Below are positions 7,370 through 16,267 of a stretch of DNA of 25,266 nt, one piece after another. The translations under genes were made by a program, and so were the position numbers. Origin of the DNA: JBIIJL01 sp044233795 (GTDB lineage Bacteria; Pseudomonadota; Gammaproteobacteria; Legionellales; Legionellaceae); NCBI GenBank assembly GCA_044233795.1, contig JBIIJL010000027.1, positions 1-25,266 of the forward strand. The letters are read 5' to 3'. How positions within the stretch are numbered: the first letter of the stretch is position 1; every line of letters starts with the position of its first letter. A model generated the notes under the pieces. That model was given only the letters and a program-made list of their open reading frames with translations. It searched no databases and was not told the DNA's origin.

Positions 7370-9310
7370 TCACGATAAAAGCTCAGTCCGGTTTTTAAAG
7401 TAAACCAAGGCTTCAGGGTTTGCAATTGACTCGATATTTTTAACAGGAAGTCCTGCAACGGTGTCACGGATGGCAAGTTCGACTACTTTGCCATTTAAGG
7501 TATAAGGGATATCTTTAACAACTAAAATTTTTTCTGGTACGTGGCGTGGTGAGGCGTTGGTGCGGATGGTATTGCGTATGGTTTGCAATAGCACATCGTT
7601 TAATTGAATACCTTCTTGTAGTTTAACAAATAAAACAATGCGCACATCATCAAGATAGGCTTGTCCAATGACCACACTATCTAGTACTTGGGGAATTTTT
7701 TCAACCTGTCGATAGATTTCAGCGGTCCCAATTCTTACTCCCTGAGGGTTGAGTATGGCATCAGAGCGCCCATAAATGATGAGGCCCCCATGTGAGGTAA
7801 TTTCAGCAAAATCGCCATGAGCCCAAATCCCTGGGAATTGCTCGAAATAAGTATGTCGGAAGCGAGTATGGCCTTTATCTTGCCAAAAACCAACTGGCAT
7901 AGAAGGAAAAGGTTTGCGGCACACCAGTTCACCTTGTGTTGATATGAGGGCTTCACCTTGTTCATTATAAATAGCAACATCCATACCTAAGCCTATGCAT
8001 TGTATCTCTCCGCGTCGCACTGGCAACAACGGGTTGCCCAAAGCAAAGCATGAGACGATATCAGTTCCCCCAGAGATGGAAGAAAGTTGTACCGTAGATT
8101 TGATATGTTGGTATACATAATCGTAGTTCTTAGGCAGTAATGGCGAACCTGTGGATAGGATTGTTCGAAGCTTTGTAAAGGAAAAACTCGCTTTGGGATC
8201 GAGTCCTTTTTTTTCAAGCGTTGAGATGAATTTTGCACTGGTGCCAAAGACTGTGATCTGTTCATTTTCAAGAATATTAAGTAGGCAATTTGCATCAGGA
8301 AAGGTTGGTGAGCCATCGTAGATGGTTATTGTTACGCCTAAAGCTAATGAAGAGACCATCCAATTCCACATCATCCATCCACAGGTTGTGTAGAAAAAGA
8401 GGTTATCAATTGATTGCAGATCAGTATGTAGACCGAGTTCTTTCACATGCTGTAATAACGTACCGCCGGCACCATGGACAATACATTTCGGTTTGCCGGT
8501 GGTTCCTGAAGAAAACAAAATATATAACGGATGGTCAAAAGGAAAGGGGCTAAACTTGACCGTTGGGGGGGTATCTAAAAGATCGTGCCAATTTATCGTT
8601 TTGGCGAGCGTATCGTCGGGAGTATTATCACCAATAATGGGGCAGAGAACTGCATGAGTCAGCGTTGGCATGGCATCGATGAGTTGCTGATTTTTTTCAT
8701 GATCATCAAATATTTTGCCATGGTAGTGATGTCCGTCACATAAAAATAGCAGTTTTGGTTCAATTTGGCTTAAGCGGTCAAGGATAGAACTTGCTCCAAA
8801 ATCAGGTGAGCAAGAAGACCAAATCGCGCCAAGGGTGGCCGTTGCGAGCATAGCAATGATGGTGAAATGCACATTGGGCATGATGGCAGCTACTCTATCT
8901 CCAGGTTCAACGCCGAGTATTTTCATACCACTTGCACAAGCGATGACGTTCTCTTTTAGTAAGTTGTAGGAGAGTGTTACGCGATGCCCTTGTTCGTCGA
9001 TACTGACTATCGCTGGGTGGGCGTCTTCTCGTTTTAGTAGTTGCTCGGCAAAATTAAAGCGTGCGCCAATAAACCAGCGTGCATCCATCATTTCTTTTGC
9101 TGGATGTAATATTTCAGTGGCTGGTGTATCAAAGGTGATACCGAAAAAATCATATAGGGCTTGCCAAAAAATGCGAGCGTTGGCAACAGAAAAGGCATGG
9201 AGTGCTTGGTAGTCTTGAAAGGTCTTGTGGGCGATGGGTTCTAGGAAGCGCATGAATTGCCACATGCGGGTTTGTTCAATGTGTGATGGCGTCCATTCGA
9301 TATCGTTCAT
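7370..9310 (-). CDS. aacS: Acetoacetyl-CoA synthetase
   Basis: 646 residues, close to the usual 650. It ligates acetoacetate to CoA using ATP, with acetoacetyl-AMP as intermediate, feeding ketone bodies into poly-hydroxybutyrate, lipid or acetyl-CoA metabolism. The N-terminal part WTPSHIEQTRMWQF and the region DARWFIGARFNFAEQLL are typical of this enzyme rather than of acetyl-CoA synthetase. The AMP-binding motif LFSSGTTGKPK is at 266-276, SISGGTDIVSCF follows, the hinge region is YGRSDAILNPQGVRIG, and the catalytic lysine is K608 in TLNGK. It is a single gene, divergent from recA, with no obvious ribosome site before the ATG. It is the only enzyme of ketone metabolism in the window. Confidence 0.95.
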   Translation of the reverse strand: MNDIEWTPSHIEQTRMWQFMRFLEPIAHKTFQDYQALHAFSVANARIFWQALYDFFGITFDTPATEILHPAKEMMDARWFIGARFNFAEQLLKREDAHPAIVSIDEQGHRVTLSYNLLKENVIACASGMKILGVEPGDRVAAIMPNVHFTIIAMLATATLGAIWSSCSPDFGASSILDRLSQIEPKLLFLCDGHHYHGKIFDDHEKNQQLIDAMPTLTHAVLCPIIGDNTPDDTLAKTINWHDLLDTPPTVKFSPFPFDHPLYILFSSGTTGKPKCIVHGAGGTLLQHVKELGLHTDLQSIDNLFFYTTCGWMMWNWMVSSLALGVTITIYDGSPTFPDANCLLNILENEQITVFGTSAKFISTLEKKGLDPKASFSFTKLRTILSTGSPLLPKNYDYVYQHIKSTVQLSSISGGTDIVSCFALGNPLLPVRRGEIQCIGLGMDVAIYNEQGEALISTQGELVCRKPFPSMPVGFWQDKGHTRFRHTYFEQFPGIWAHGDFAEITSHGGLIIYGRSDAILNPQGVRIGTAEIYRQVEKIPQVLDSVVIGQAYLDDVRIVLFVKLQEGIQLNDVLLQTIRNTIRTNASPRHVPEKILVVKDIPYTLNGKVVELAIRDTVAGLPVKNIESIANPEALVYFKNRTELLS

Positions 9311-9512
9311 TTAGTCTTACTATGAGGAAAAATTCACATGCTAGCATATTGATTTTAAGAGATCATGGGGGCATACCCATTGGAATTAGAGCAATGAGGT
9401 CTGTAAAACGAGTTCATGAGTTGAGGGGTGGTTTTTGTTAGCTCTCTTAATTGAAGAAATCCCAAATTGTATTGCTGTTCTTAGGTGCAGAGTCCTTATT
9501 CCAAGGTTTCAA

Positions 9513-9545
9513 TTATGGACATAAAATAGAACTGTTAGTCCATAA
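9513..9545. repeat. Inverted repeat upstream of recA, possible operator
   Basis: TTATGGAC (9513-9520) and GTCCATAA (9538-9545) are perfect complements separated by 17 nt, about 50 bp upstream of the proposed recA promoter. A further ATCCATAT half-site lies at 9550. There is no poly-T, so it is not a normal terminator. Symmetry and position suggest a protein-binding site. The rest of the 344-bp gap between the AACS and recA genes shows nothing else clear. Confidence 0.4.
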
Positions 9546-9593
9546 ATAAATCCATATCTAGGGGGCGCTTGATTCACGATTGTAATCTCTTGT

Positions 9594-9622
9594 TTGCGGC
9601 AGATCTGTATCTGTGGGATAAT
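9594..9622 (+). promoter_or_regulatory. Proposed recA promoter
   Basis: TTGCGG (9594-9599), a 17-nt spacer and GATAAT (9617-9622), about 33 bp before the recA ATG. The -35 box is weak. No CTGT-N8-ACAG LexA box overlaps it. Confidence 0.45.
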
Positions 9623-9654
9623 TTTTTTACTCAATTATAGATGCGGGTGAATAA

Positions 9655-10698
9655 ATGGAAGACAACAAGCAAAAAGCGCTAACGGCAGCCTTAGCGCAGA
9701 TCGAACGTCAGTTTGGTAAAGGTTCGGTGATGCGTATGGGGGATGGAACAGCAGTGCGCGATATTGAAGCCATCTCTACTGGTTCTTTGGGTTTGGATAT
9801 TGCTTTGGGTATTGGTGGGTTACCCAAAGGCCGGGTGGTTGAAATTTATGGGCCTGAATCTTCTGGTAAAACTACTTTAACATTGCAAGTTATTGCTGAA
9901 TGCCAAAAAAATGGCGGAACGGCCGCGTTTATTGATGCAGAGCATGCACTTGATCCAAGTTATGCAGAAAAACTTGGTGTTAAAGTTGATGAGTTGCTCA
10001 TTTCTCAACCGGATACCGGTGAACAAGCCTTAGAAATTACAGATATGTTGGTGCGATCTGCAGCGGTTGATGTGGTTATCATCGATTCGGTTGCAGCACT
10101 TACCCCAAAAGCCGAAATCGAAGGCGAAATGGGGGATGCACATGTGGGTTTGCAAGCGCGGTTGATGTCGCAGGCCTTGCGAAAACTTACTGCGAATATC
10201 AAACGTTCAAATACGCTTGTGATTTTTATTAACCAAATTCGTATGAAAATTGGTGTGATGTTTGGTAGCCCTGAAACGACCACGGGTGGTAACGCACTTA
10301 AATTTTATGCATCGGTGAGGCTTGATATACGGCGAATAGGTGCGATTAAAAAAGGCGAAGAAACACTAGGCAGTGAGACGCGCGTGAAAGTTGTGAAAAA
10401 TAAGGTAGCGCCACCTTTTAAAATGGCTGAATTTGATATCCTTTATAACGAGGGCATTTCTCGCGAAGGTGAAATCATCACTCTTGCAACCCAACTCGGG
10501 CTCATTGAAAAAGCGGGTGCTTGGTATAGTTATAATCAAGAAAAGATTGGGCAAGGTAAGGATAATGTCCGTTTGTATCTTAAAGAACACCCTGAGATTG
10601 CGAAGACTTTAGAGCAACACATCAGAACGGAATTTTTGGTTAAAAAAGCTCCTGTTGTTGAGCATGCCGCAAGTTTTGCTGATGTGGTAGATGAGTGA
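9655..10698 (+). CDS. recA: Recombinase RecA
   Basis: 347 residues. It forms filaments on single-stranded DNA, catalyses strand exchange and stimulates self-cleavage of LexA-type repressors. The protein is canonical: Walker A GPESSGKTT (66-74), Walker B VVIIDSVAALTP, the L1 loop GEMGDAHVGLQARLMSQALRK region and the L2 loop INQIRMKIGVMFGSPETTTGG region, all in order. GGGTGA lies 4 nt before the ATG. The C-terminal tail is shorter and less acidic than in E. coli (ends FADVVDE). It overlaps recX by 8 nt, and the two are surely co-transcribed with alaS. There is no visible LexA box upstream. Confidence 0.98.
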   Translation: MEDNKQKALTAALAQIERQFGKGSVMRMGDGTAVRDIEAISTGSLGLDIALGIGGLPKGRVVEIYGPESSGKTTLTLQVIAECQKNGGTAAFIDAEHALDPSYAEKLGVKVDELLISQPDTGEQALEITDMLVRSAAVDVVIIDSVAALTPKAEIEGEMGDAHVGLQARLMSQALRKLTANIKRSNTLVIFINQIRMKIGVMFGSPETTTGGNALKFYASVRLDIRRIGAIKKGEETLGSETRVKVVKNKVAPPFKMAEFDILYNEGISREGEIITLATQLGLIEKAGAWYSYNQEKIGQGKDNVRLYLKEHPEIAKTLEQHIRTEFLVKKAPVVEHAASFADVVDE

Positions 10699-11131
10699 TG
10701 CTCTAACGTGCGCAGTGCGCCTGCTTGCTCGACGAGAGCATGGCGCATCTGAGCTTGCTAATAAATTGCACCAAAAAGGATTTAGTGTCGCTGATGCAGA
10801 AGCGGCCTTGCTGGAGTGTCAGCGTTTAGGTTTGCAAAGTGATGCGCGTTTTGTTGAGAGTCTTTGTAACCAGCGCGTTCGTCAAGGGTATGGGCCGGTA
10901 AAAATTCGCCAGGGGCTTATGCACTTAAAAATTGATAGAACACTTATCGATGAGGTCTTGCAAAAAGAACATGATCATTGGTTAGACTACGCTGTTGGGG
11001 TTTGGCAAAAAAAATACAAGGTGGCCCATAAGCTTACCCTCGCAGAGATTCAAAAACAAAAACAATTTTTACTGTATCGTGGATTTGCTAGCGATACCAT
11101 TGCTATGGTTTTTAAAGACATCAAAATATGA
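10691..11131 (+). CDS. recX: Regulatory protein RecX
   Basis: 146 residues, within the normal range. RecX binds in the groove of RecA filaments and limits their growth. The family's three-helix repeats are visible: LLARREHGASELANKLHQKGF, EAALLECQRLGLQSDARFVESL and RVRQGYGPVKIRQGLMHLKID patterns (R-x-x-S/A-x-x-E-L-x-x-K-L; G-x-x-D-x-R-F; G-x-G-P-x-x-I). The ATG lies inside the end of recA (ATGAGTGA), and the stop overlaps the alaS start by 4 nt. Such overlaps imply translational coupling in a recA-recX-alaS operon. Confidence 0.95.
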   Translation: MSDALTCAVRLLARREHGASELANKLHQKGFSVADAEAALLECQRLGLQSDARFVESLCNQRVRQGYGPVKIRQGLMHLKIDRTLIDEVLQKEHDHWLDYAVGVWQKKYKVAHKLTLAEIQKQKQFLLYRGFASDTIAMVFKDIKI

Positions 11132-13710
11132 AAACTTCAGAAATAAGACAGGCTTTTTTAGATTATTTTGCAAAACATGGTCATCACGTTGTGCCATCAA
11201 GCTCTCTTGTGCCAACAAATGACCCCACATTACTGTTCACCAATGCGGGGATGAATCAATTTAAAGGTGTGTTTCTAGGTGAAGAAACCCGGCCTTATTC
11301 AATGGCTACAAGTGCACAGCGTTGCGTCAGAGCAGGCGGCAAACACAATGATCTTGAGAATGTCGGGTATACGGCAAGGCATCACACCTTCTTTGAAATG
11401 TTGGGTAATTTTAGTTTTGGTGATTATTTTAAACGCGAGGCGATTGGCTTTGCATGGACATTTTTAACTGATGTTTTAAAGCTTCCAAAAGAGAGGTTAT
11501 GGATTACTGTATTTAAAGATGATGACGAGGCGGCAGATATTTGGCTCAAGGAAATAGGGGTTTCACCGCTTCGATTTTCACGTTGTGGTGAGAAAGATAA
11601 TTTTTGGACAATGGGCGATACGGGCCCTTGTGGGCCATGTACAGAGATTTTTTATGACCATGGTCCTGAGATTGCGGGTGGCCCTCCGGGTAGCGCTGAT
11701 GGAGATCTCGACAGGTATATCGAGATCTGGAATTTGGTGTTCATGCAATTTAATCGCGATAAAAGTGGTCAATTGCACCCACTGCCCAAGCCTTCTGTTG
11801 ATACCGGGATGGGATTAGAACGTATTGCGGCAGTTGTTCAGGGTGTACACAACAATTACGAGATAGATGATTTCAAATATCTAATCAACGCTATTCTCAA
11901 ACTATCACGAGATCTCGATCCTCATAGCCCTTCGCTAAAGGTGATTGCTGATCATATCCGTGCATGTGCATTTTTAATAGCTGATGGTGTAATACCAAGC
12001 AATGAGGGTCGTGGATATGTGTTGCGGCGGATTATTAGGCGTGCCGTGCGGCATGGTAATAAGCTTGGTTTATTAAGCCCGTTTTTTCACCAGTTGGTTC
12101 AGCCATTGGTTGATATTATGGGTGCAGCCTATCCTGAGTTAACGGCCATGCAAACGCAAATTGAACAAATATTATTACAAGAAGAAAATCAATTTACGCG
12201 AACATTAGAGCTCGGTTTAAAGTTATTGCAAGGGCAAATTCAAACGCTAAATGGCCAAGAGATATCAGGGGATGTGGTTTTTAAGCTCTACGATACTTAT
12301 GGATTTCCAGTTGATCTAACGGCTGATATTGCGCGTGAGCAGGGTCTTACGGTTGACATGGAGGGTTTTGAATTCGCCATGCAACAACAACGTGCTCAAT
12401 CTCAACAAGCTAGTCAGTTTGCTGTTGATTACTCATCGGCGAAAGCAATTGATGTACAATCAGCGTTTTATGGGTATGAGCATCAAACACTTGAAAGTTC
12501 AATTGTTGCCATCCTCGTTGATAATCAACCGATTGAACGCCTCACCGCTCAAACCAAGGCTACAATTGTGCTTGATAATACGCCATTTTATGCAGAAAGT
12601 GGTGGCCAGGTAGGTGACTCTGGTGTAATTAAAAGTCTTGGTGCAAATTTTAGGGTAGATGATACACAGAAAATAAAGGAAGCGATTGTTCATTATGGCG
12701 AGCTTTTGAGTGGGGAATTTACATTAAATCAGCAAGTTGTCGCACAAATCGACGAAGAGCGCCGAGCGGCGATTCGCTTAAACCACACAGCAACTCATTT
12801 ATTGCATGCGGCACTTAAAATTGTGTTGGGCCCTCATGTTCAGCAAAAAGGATCATTGGTGGATATGGAACGTGCGCGGTTTGATTTTTCACATCAAACG
12901 CCATTGAGTGCATCTGAGTGCAGTCATATAGAAACCTTGGTCAACGATCAAATCCGTTCTAATGTTAGCGTCGATACGGCGCTTATGTCTATTGAAGAGG
13001 CAAAGCTTGCCGGTGCAATGGCGCTCTTTGGTGAAAAGTATACTGAGACAGTGCGGGTTCTGTCAGTTGGAGACTTCTCGAAAGAATTATGCGGAGGTAC
13101 CCATGCTACGCGTACGGGTGATATTGGTTTATTTAAAATCACTGCTGAATATGGCGTGGCAAGTGGAGTCAGACGTATTGAATTTGTCACAGGCCGTTAT
13201 GCTCTTCAGTGGCTGCATAAGCAAGAAGCGCTGATAGAACATCTTGCCGCAAAGCTTAGGTCAACACCAGATCATGTTATTGAAAAAATAACTCAATTGA
13301 TTGAAGACCTTAAACAACAGGAAAAAGAGCTTTCGCGACTGAAAGCCGGCATGTTGAGTGGCTCTTTAGCGGATATCATCCGTGAGGTAAGAGTTGTAAA
13401 TGGTATTGAGCTATTGGTAAAACGTCTGGATCAACTCGATGCTCAAGGTTTGAGGGCAATGCTTGATGAGTTAAAATCTCGCTTAGAGAAAGTCGTGGTG
13501 GTGTTGTTTAGTGTTAATGAAGATAAAATAAATGTCGTTGCAGGAGTTAGTAAAAGCCTACTTGGACATGTTCCATCAGCTGCAACGCTTGTCAAACACT
13601 TGTGTGGTAAAGGTGGTGGTCGGGATGATATGGCGCAGGGTGGTGGGGCTGTGCCAGGTGATCTTGAAACTAAGATAGCTGAGATTGAGGAGCTGGTTTC
13701 CAAATTCTAG
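11128..13710 (+). CDS. alaS: Alanyl-tRNA synthetase
   Basis: 860 residues, against about 875 in E. coli. It charges tRNA-Ala and edits mischarged Ser and Gly. The class II catalytic core is at the N-terminus (RCVRAGGKHNDLENVG, then TFFEMLGNFSFGDYFK and the motif TGMGLERIAAVVQG). The editing domain carries the metal-binding HTATH and CGGTH motifs, and the C-terminal DHHA1 domain ends in GGGRDDMAQGGG. It starts at the ATGA overlap with recX. The order recA-recX-alaS is the standard gammaproteobacterial one. It ends 422 bp before the convergent SDR gene. Confidence 0.98.
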   Translation: MKTSEIRQAFLDYFAKHGHHVVPSSSLVPTNDPTLLFTNAGMNQFKGVFLGEETRPYSMATSAQRCVRAGGKHNDLENVGYTARHHTFFEMLGNFSFGDYFKREAIGFAWTFLTDVLKLPKERLWITVFKDDDEAADIWLKEIGVSPLRFSRCGEKDNFWTMGDTGPCGPCTEIFYDHGPEIAGGPPGSADGDLDRYIEIWNLVFMQFNRDKSGQLHPLPKPSVDTGMGLERIAAVVQGVHNNYEIDDFKYLINAILKLSRDLDPHSPSLKVIADHIRACAFLIADGVIPSNEGRGYVLRRIIRRAVRHGNKLGLLSPFFHQLVQPLVDIMGAAYPELTAMQTQIEQILLQEENQFTRTLELGLKLLQGQIQTLNGQEISGDVVFKLYDTYGFPVDLTADIAREQGLTVDMEGFEFAMQQQRAQSQQASQFAVDYSSAKAIDVQSAFYGYEHQTLESSIVAILVDNQPIERLTAQTKATIVLDNTPFYAESGGQVGDSGVIKSLGANFRVDDTQKIKEAIVHYGELLSGEFTLNQQVVAQIDEERRAAIRLNHTATHLLHAALKIVLGPHVQQKGSLVDMERARFDFSHQTPLSASECSHIETLVNDQIRSNVSVDTALMSIEEAKLAGAMALFGEKYTETVRVLSVGDFSKELCGGTHATRTGDIGLFKITAEYGVASGVRRIEFVTGRYALQWLHKQEALIEHLAAKLRSTPDHVIEKITQLIEDLKQQEKELSRLKAGMLSGSLADIIREVRVVNGIELLVKRLDQLDAQGLRAMLDELKSRLEKVVVVLFSVNEDKINVVAGVSKSLLGHVPSAATLVKHLCGKGGGRDDMAQGGGAVPGDLETKIAEIEELVSKF

Positions 13711-13728
13711 GATGTTGCCTAGGGGGAT

Positions 13729-13757
13729 TCAGATCCCTCTCTTCACTCGGGATCTGA
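13729..13757. terminator. Hairpin after alaS, possible terminator
   Basis: TCAGATCCC (13729-13737) and GGGATCTGA (13749-13757) form a perfect 9-bp stem with an 11-nt loop, 19 bp after the alaS stop codon. No T-run follows, so it may end transcription weakly, protect the mRNA 3' end or be a remnant of a repeat element. The rest of the gap up to 13982 shows no gene. Confidence 0.4.
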
Positions 13758-13982
13758 TGTATCGCCACAAAAATTAGAAAACGGAAGCAAAAGCTAGATG
13801 CGCAGCGTCATTCATGATCTAATCATTTCGCTAAAAAACATAAGAGGAATTATGATGTGCAAATATACTTTAGGGACGTAACCTAATTTATGGGGAAATT
13901 TTGTGACGATCTCTCAGGGCTCGGGATGACGTGGGGAGTTACACGGACTATTGATTTTGCTGGCTAATATTCGGGGCTTTTG

Positions 13983-14129
13983 ATGTGGGTGGTAACGGTA
14001 TTTATCCTTTTGCCCATGATGATCCAACGGATATTGAATATTTTGGTAGCTATCGTTGTTATTTTGTGGATTCTACAGTTTTTTTGGTATGATCAAAACC
14101 GTTGTTCCGATATATCACATCTTAAGTGA
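13983..14129 (+). CDS. Small membrane protein (48 residues), possibly a shortened Thivi_2564-like protein
   Basis: ATG at 13983 to TGA at 14129 encodes MWVVTVFILLPMMIQRILN...VVILWILQFF followed by a short polar tail. It is one or two hydrophobic helices with a PMxIxxILN turn. The second half resembles what I remember of the small Thivi_2564 membrane family (pattern MDPxIKKILNxVVVxxVxLWLL), whose first helix would be shortened here. CGGGG lies 6 nt before the ATG. It is squeezed between alaS and the convergent SDR gene, whose last base is 3 bp away. It may be real, or a remnant. Confidence 0.4.
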   Translation: MWVVTVFILLPMMIQRILNILVAIVVILWILQFFWYDQNRCSDISHLK

Positions 14130-14132
14130 ATT

Positions 14133-14849
14133 TTACTTACGGATTTTTTTGAATAAAACAAAAGGTAAGTGGATAAGAATAAGCGCAATAAATCGCCAGA
14201 AAGAGGGGTGGTAAATCCAGCGCTTTTTCAAACGCATGGCGCGCCAACATGCTTTTGCGCACGCTTCGGGTGGGGATGCATAAAAAATCCCTGGTTCGTT
14301 AAATGTTTGGTGAGTATCAATAAACCCGAGTCTTGCAATGGTGATATGTTGTCTTGGGGTGGCAGATTGCATCAAGCCTTCAAGATAGGTTTCAATACAC
14401 GCTTTACTCCCTCCATAAAGGCTATTTTTAGCTCGTCCTCGCACAGCAGCCATTGAACTTAAAAACACGAGATGATGTTCAGTCTGTTTTTTGTGCCAAT
14501 ATCTATGGATCAATTGGAGTGTGCTTGTGATATTCACGTTGATTAAATCAATAATAGCGCTCTCAGATAAGTTGTTATTGGTGATTTGCAAGGTCTGTGC
14601 AATAAAAAGGTCGATACTTTTCAAGTGACTGATAAAGAGCATCAGCGCATCGATTGACTGGGTGAAATCAGCAAGAATAACATCGCAGTGGACATGGTGG
14701 CGTAGGGTGATATCAGCAGAGATGCGTTCTAATTGTATTTGATTGCGCCCAACGAGCACAAGTGAATGCCCATCACGCGCAGCAATCTGGGCAAACGCTC
14801 TCGCAATGATAGATGTTGCCCCGATGATAACCCAAGTTCTTTTGCTCAT
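14133..14849 (-). CDS. Short-chain dehydrogenase, DprE2-like keto-reductase
   Basis: 238 residues. The NAD(P)-binding motif is GATSIIARA near the N-terminus. The catalytic Ser and Tyr-x-x-x-Lys are in LSSMAAVRGRA and YGGSKA. The C-terminus, RWIYHPSFWRF...IHLPFVLFKKI, matches the membrane-facing end of mycobacterial DprE2 (VWAPAAFRY...RHIPRSIFRKL). DprE2 reduces the 2-keto intermediate made by DprE1, turning decaprenylphosphoryl-ribose into the arabinose donor. It overlaps the DprE1-like gene by 4 nt (ATGA), as expected for an enzyme pair. The polyprenyl-phosphate sugar made here, and the glycan it serves, are not known from the sequence. No prenyl-phosphate phosphoribosyltransferase lies next to it. 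Confidence 0.85.
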   Translation of the reverse strand: MSKRTWVIIGATSIIARAFAQIAARDGHSLVLVGRNQIQLERISADITLRHHVHCDVILADFTQSIDALMLFISHLKSIDLFIAQTLQITNNNLSESAIIDLINVNITSTLQLIHRYWHKKQTEHHLVFLSSMAAVRGRAKNSLYGGSKACIETYLEGLMQSATPRQHITIARLGFIDTHQTFNEPGIFYASPPEACAKACWRAMRLKKRWIYHPSFWRFIALILIHLPFVLFKKIRK

Positions 14850-16147
14850 TTTTTGATAAGCCTTTGATAAATATCTGAAGAAGCAGGGCGATGAATGCTG
14901 GTAAGTAGTGTGTTAAATACTTCGTGTTCTGGGTACATGTTCTTAAATTGCTCATGTTCCAAAAAGAGATCTTTGGCAAGATACACCTTACCACCAAGCC
15001 TCGTGATCAATTGATTCATAGCCATTATGGCAAGACGCGCTTTAGTGTCATGAATAAAGTCGATGGCTAGGGTAAATCCTGGCTCAGCAAAAGACAATAG
15101 TCCCTTTCCTTTTTGAGTAAAGTATTTAAGAACAGCAAGTAGCGGCGAAGCATTATGGGATCTTATCAACGCTAATAAACTGTTGATGGTGGTGATCGCA
15201 TCTTTTGAACTGAATACAGCTTGAAATTGCACCAAGCCTTGTTTGCCATAGATCCGGTTCCATTGGTTGATTGCATCAAGAGGGTTATTAAAGGCCCATA
15301 GAGGCATTGAGGTAGGTTTGGTGCTGACGTGCTTGAAATAAAGACGGTTAAACTGTTTCATTGCAAATGGCGTAATAAAACGTATGGGTAATTTAGGTAC
15401 CGTGGGCCTGAAATTTAAGCTTGTTTTGTTAAGTTTGCTAGGGTTGGGTTCGATGTGAGAGGCGGTTGATAATAATGCACGCGGTGTATTGAGTAAATCA
15501 AGCCAGGCTACTTGATAATCATTTGATAATCCTTCGTGTTGCATATACTCGAGAAGCGCTGTCAAACTGGTAAATTTTTGATTTTTTTTGAGAACGTAGT
15601 GTGATGCTTTAGTCAGCCGAAGTGCAACGTGTTTGATAACTCCCGTTAGGCCAAGTCCTGCTATCGTTGCATGAAAAAGCTCTGGGTGTTCAAGGGGGCT
15701 TATTTTAAGTGTTTGATGATTGAGCTCTAGATTAATCCATTCAATGTGGTGACCTAAACTTCCCATATGGGGGTTATTTTTTCCATGAACATCATTGGCA
15801 ACCCCTCCGGCAATTGTTGAAAACAGGGTGCCTGGTATAATTGGTGGTATAAACGCGTTGGATAGTAAAAAAAGATCACGAAAAAGAACAGCACTTTGGC
15901 AGACGGCAATGCCTGTGGTTGGGTCAAACGAAAGGATGTGGTTAAGTCTTGTCGTGTCGATAATCTTGCCCTGATGATTAACACAGCAATCGCTGTAGCT
16001 TAAGCCGCTCCCACGGGCCAAGATTCCTCCATGATGTTGTGTTTGAAGAATAAGCGAGAGCTCTTCTTCATCTTCGGGGCGAAAGACCTCTGAAGTTGTT
16101 GAAATAGCATTGCTGAAATTGGAAAAGCGCTTGAGCTTACTTTGCAT
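14846..16147 (-). CDS. FAD-dependent oxidase, DprE1-like
   Basis: 433 residues of the vanillyl-alcohol-oxidase fold. The FAD pyrophosphate site is ILARGSGLSYSD (42-53) and the second block is PGTLFSTIAGGVANDVHGKNN (105-125), matching DprE1 with H121 and K123 at the positions of H132 and K134. The C-terminal half aligns along its length, including PLDAINQWNRIYG, K341 (K367 in M. tuberculosis) and YLAKD with K392 (K418). The N385 and C387 positions are T359 and A361 (GFTLAIDF against GWNxCVDF). DprE1 oxidises decaprenylphosphoryl-ribose at C2. Start: TAGGT lies 4 nt before the ATG at 16147. The family and the operon with the SDR are clear; the physiological substrate is inferred. Confidence 0.88.
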   Translation of the reverse strand: MQSKLKRFSNFSNAISTTSEVFRPEDEEELSLILQTQHHGGILARGSGLSYSDCCVNHQGKIIDTTRLNHILSFDPTTGIAVCQSAVLFRDLFLLSNAFIPPIIPGTLFSTIAGGVANDVHGKNNPHMGSLGHHIEWINLELNHQTLKISPLEHPELFHATIAGLGLTGVIKHVALRLTKASHYVLKKNQKFTSLTALLEYMQHEGLSNDYQVAWLDLLNTPRALLSTASHIEPNPSKLNKTSLNFRPTVPKLPIRFITPFAMKQFNRLYFKHVSTKPTSMPLWAFNNPLDAINQWNRIYGKQGLVQFQAVFSSKDAITTINSLLALIRSHNASPLLAVLKYFTQKGKGLLSFAEPGFTLAIDFIHDTKARLAIMAMNQLITRLGGKVYLAKDLFLEHEQFKNMYPEHEVFNTLLTSIHRPASSDIYQRLIKK

Positions 16148-16267
16148 ACAGACCTAAACGATTTTTATAAAACCAAAGCAAAACTTAGTTTCTCATGAAT
16201 TAACTGCAAACAACATAGCGAAGTGGATAAGCTATACTTAAACAAACATTATACGGTGAGTAGTATT

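Noticed and set aside
9600..9620. CTGTATCTGTGG as a LexA box before recA
   Set aside because: It lacks the second half-site ACAG at the correct spacing.
10005..10748. Minus-strand frames inside recA and recX
   Set aside because: They are shadows of two strongly conserved genes and have no start signals of their own.
13860..13960. GATCTCTCAGGGCTCGGGATGACG-like text as a Rickettsia-type palindromic repeat
   Set aside because: Only one loosely similar stretch is nearby and no clear copy boundaries can be defined (motif given only as the area after 13900).
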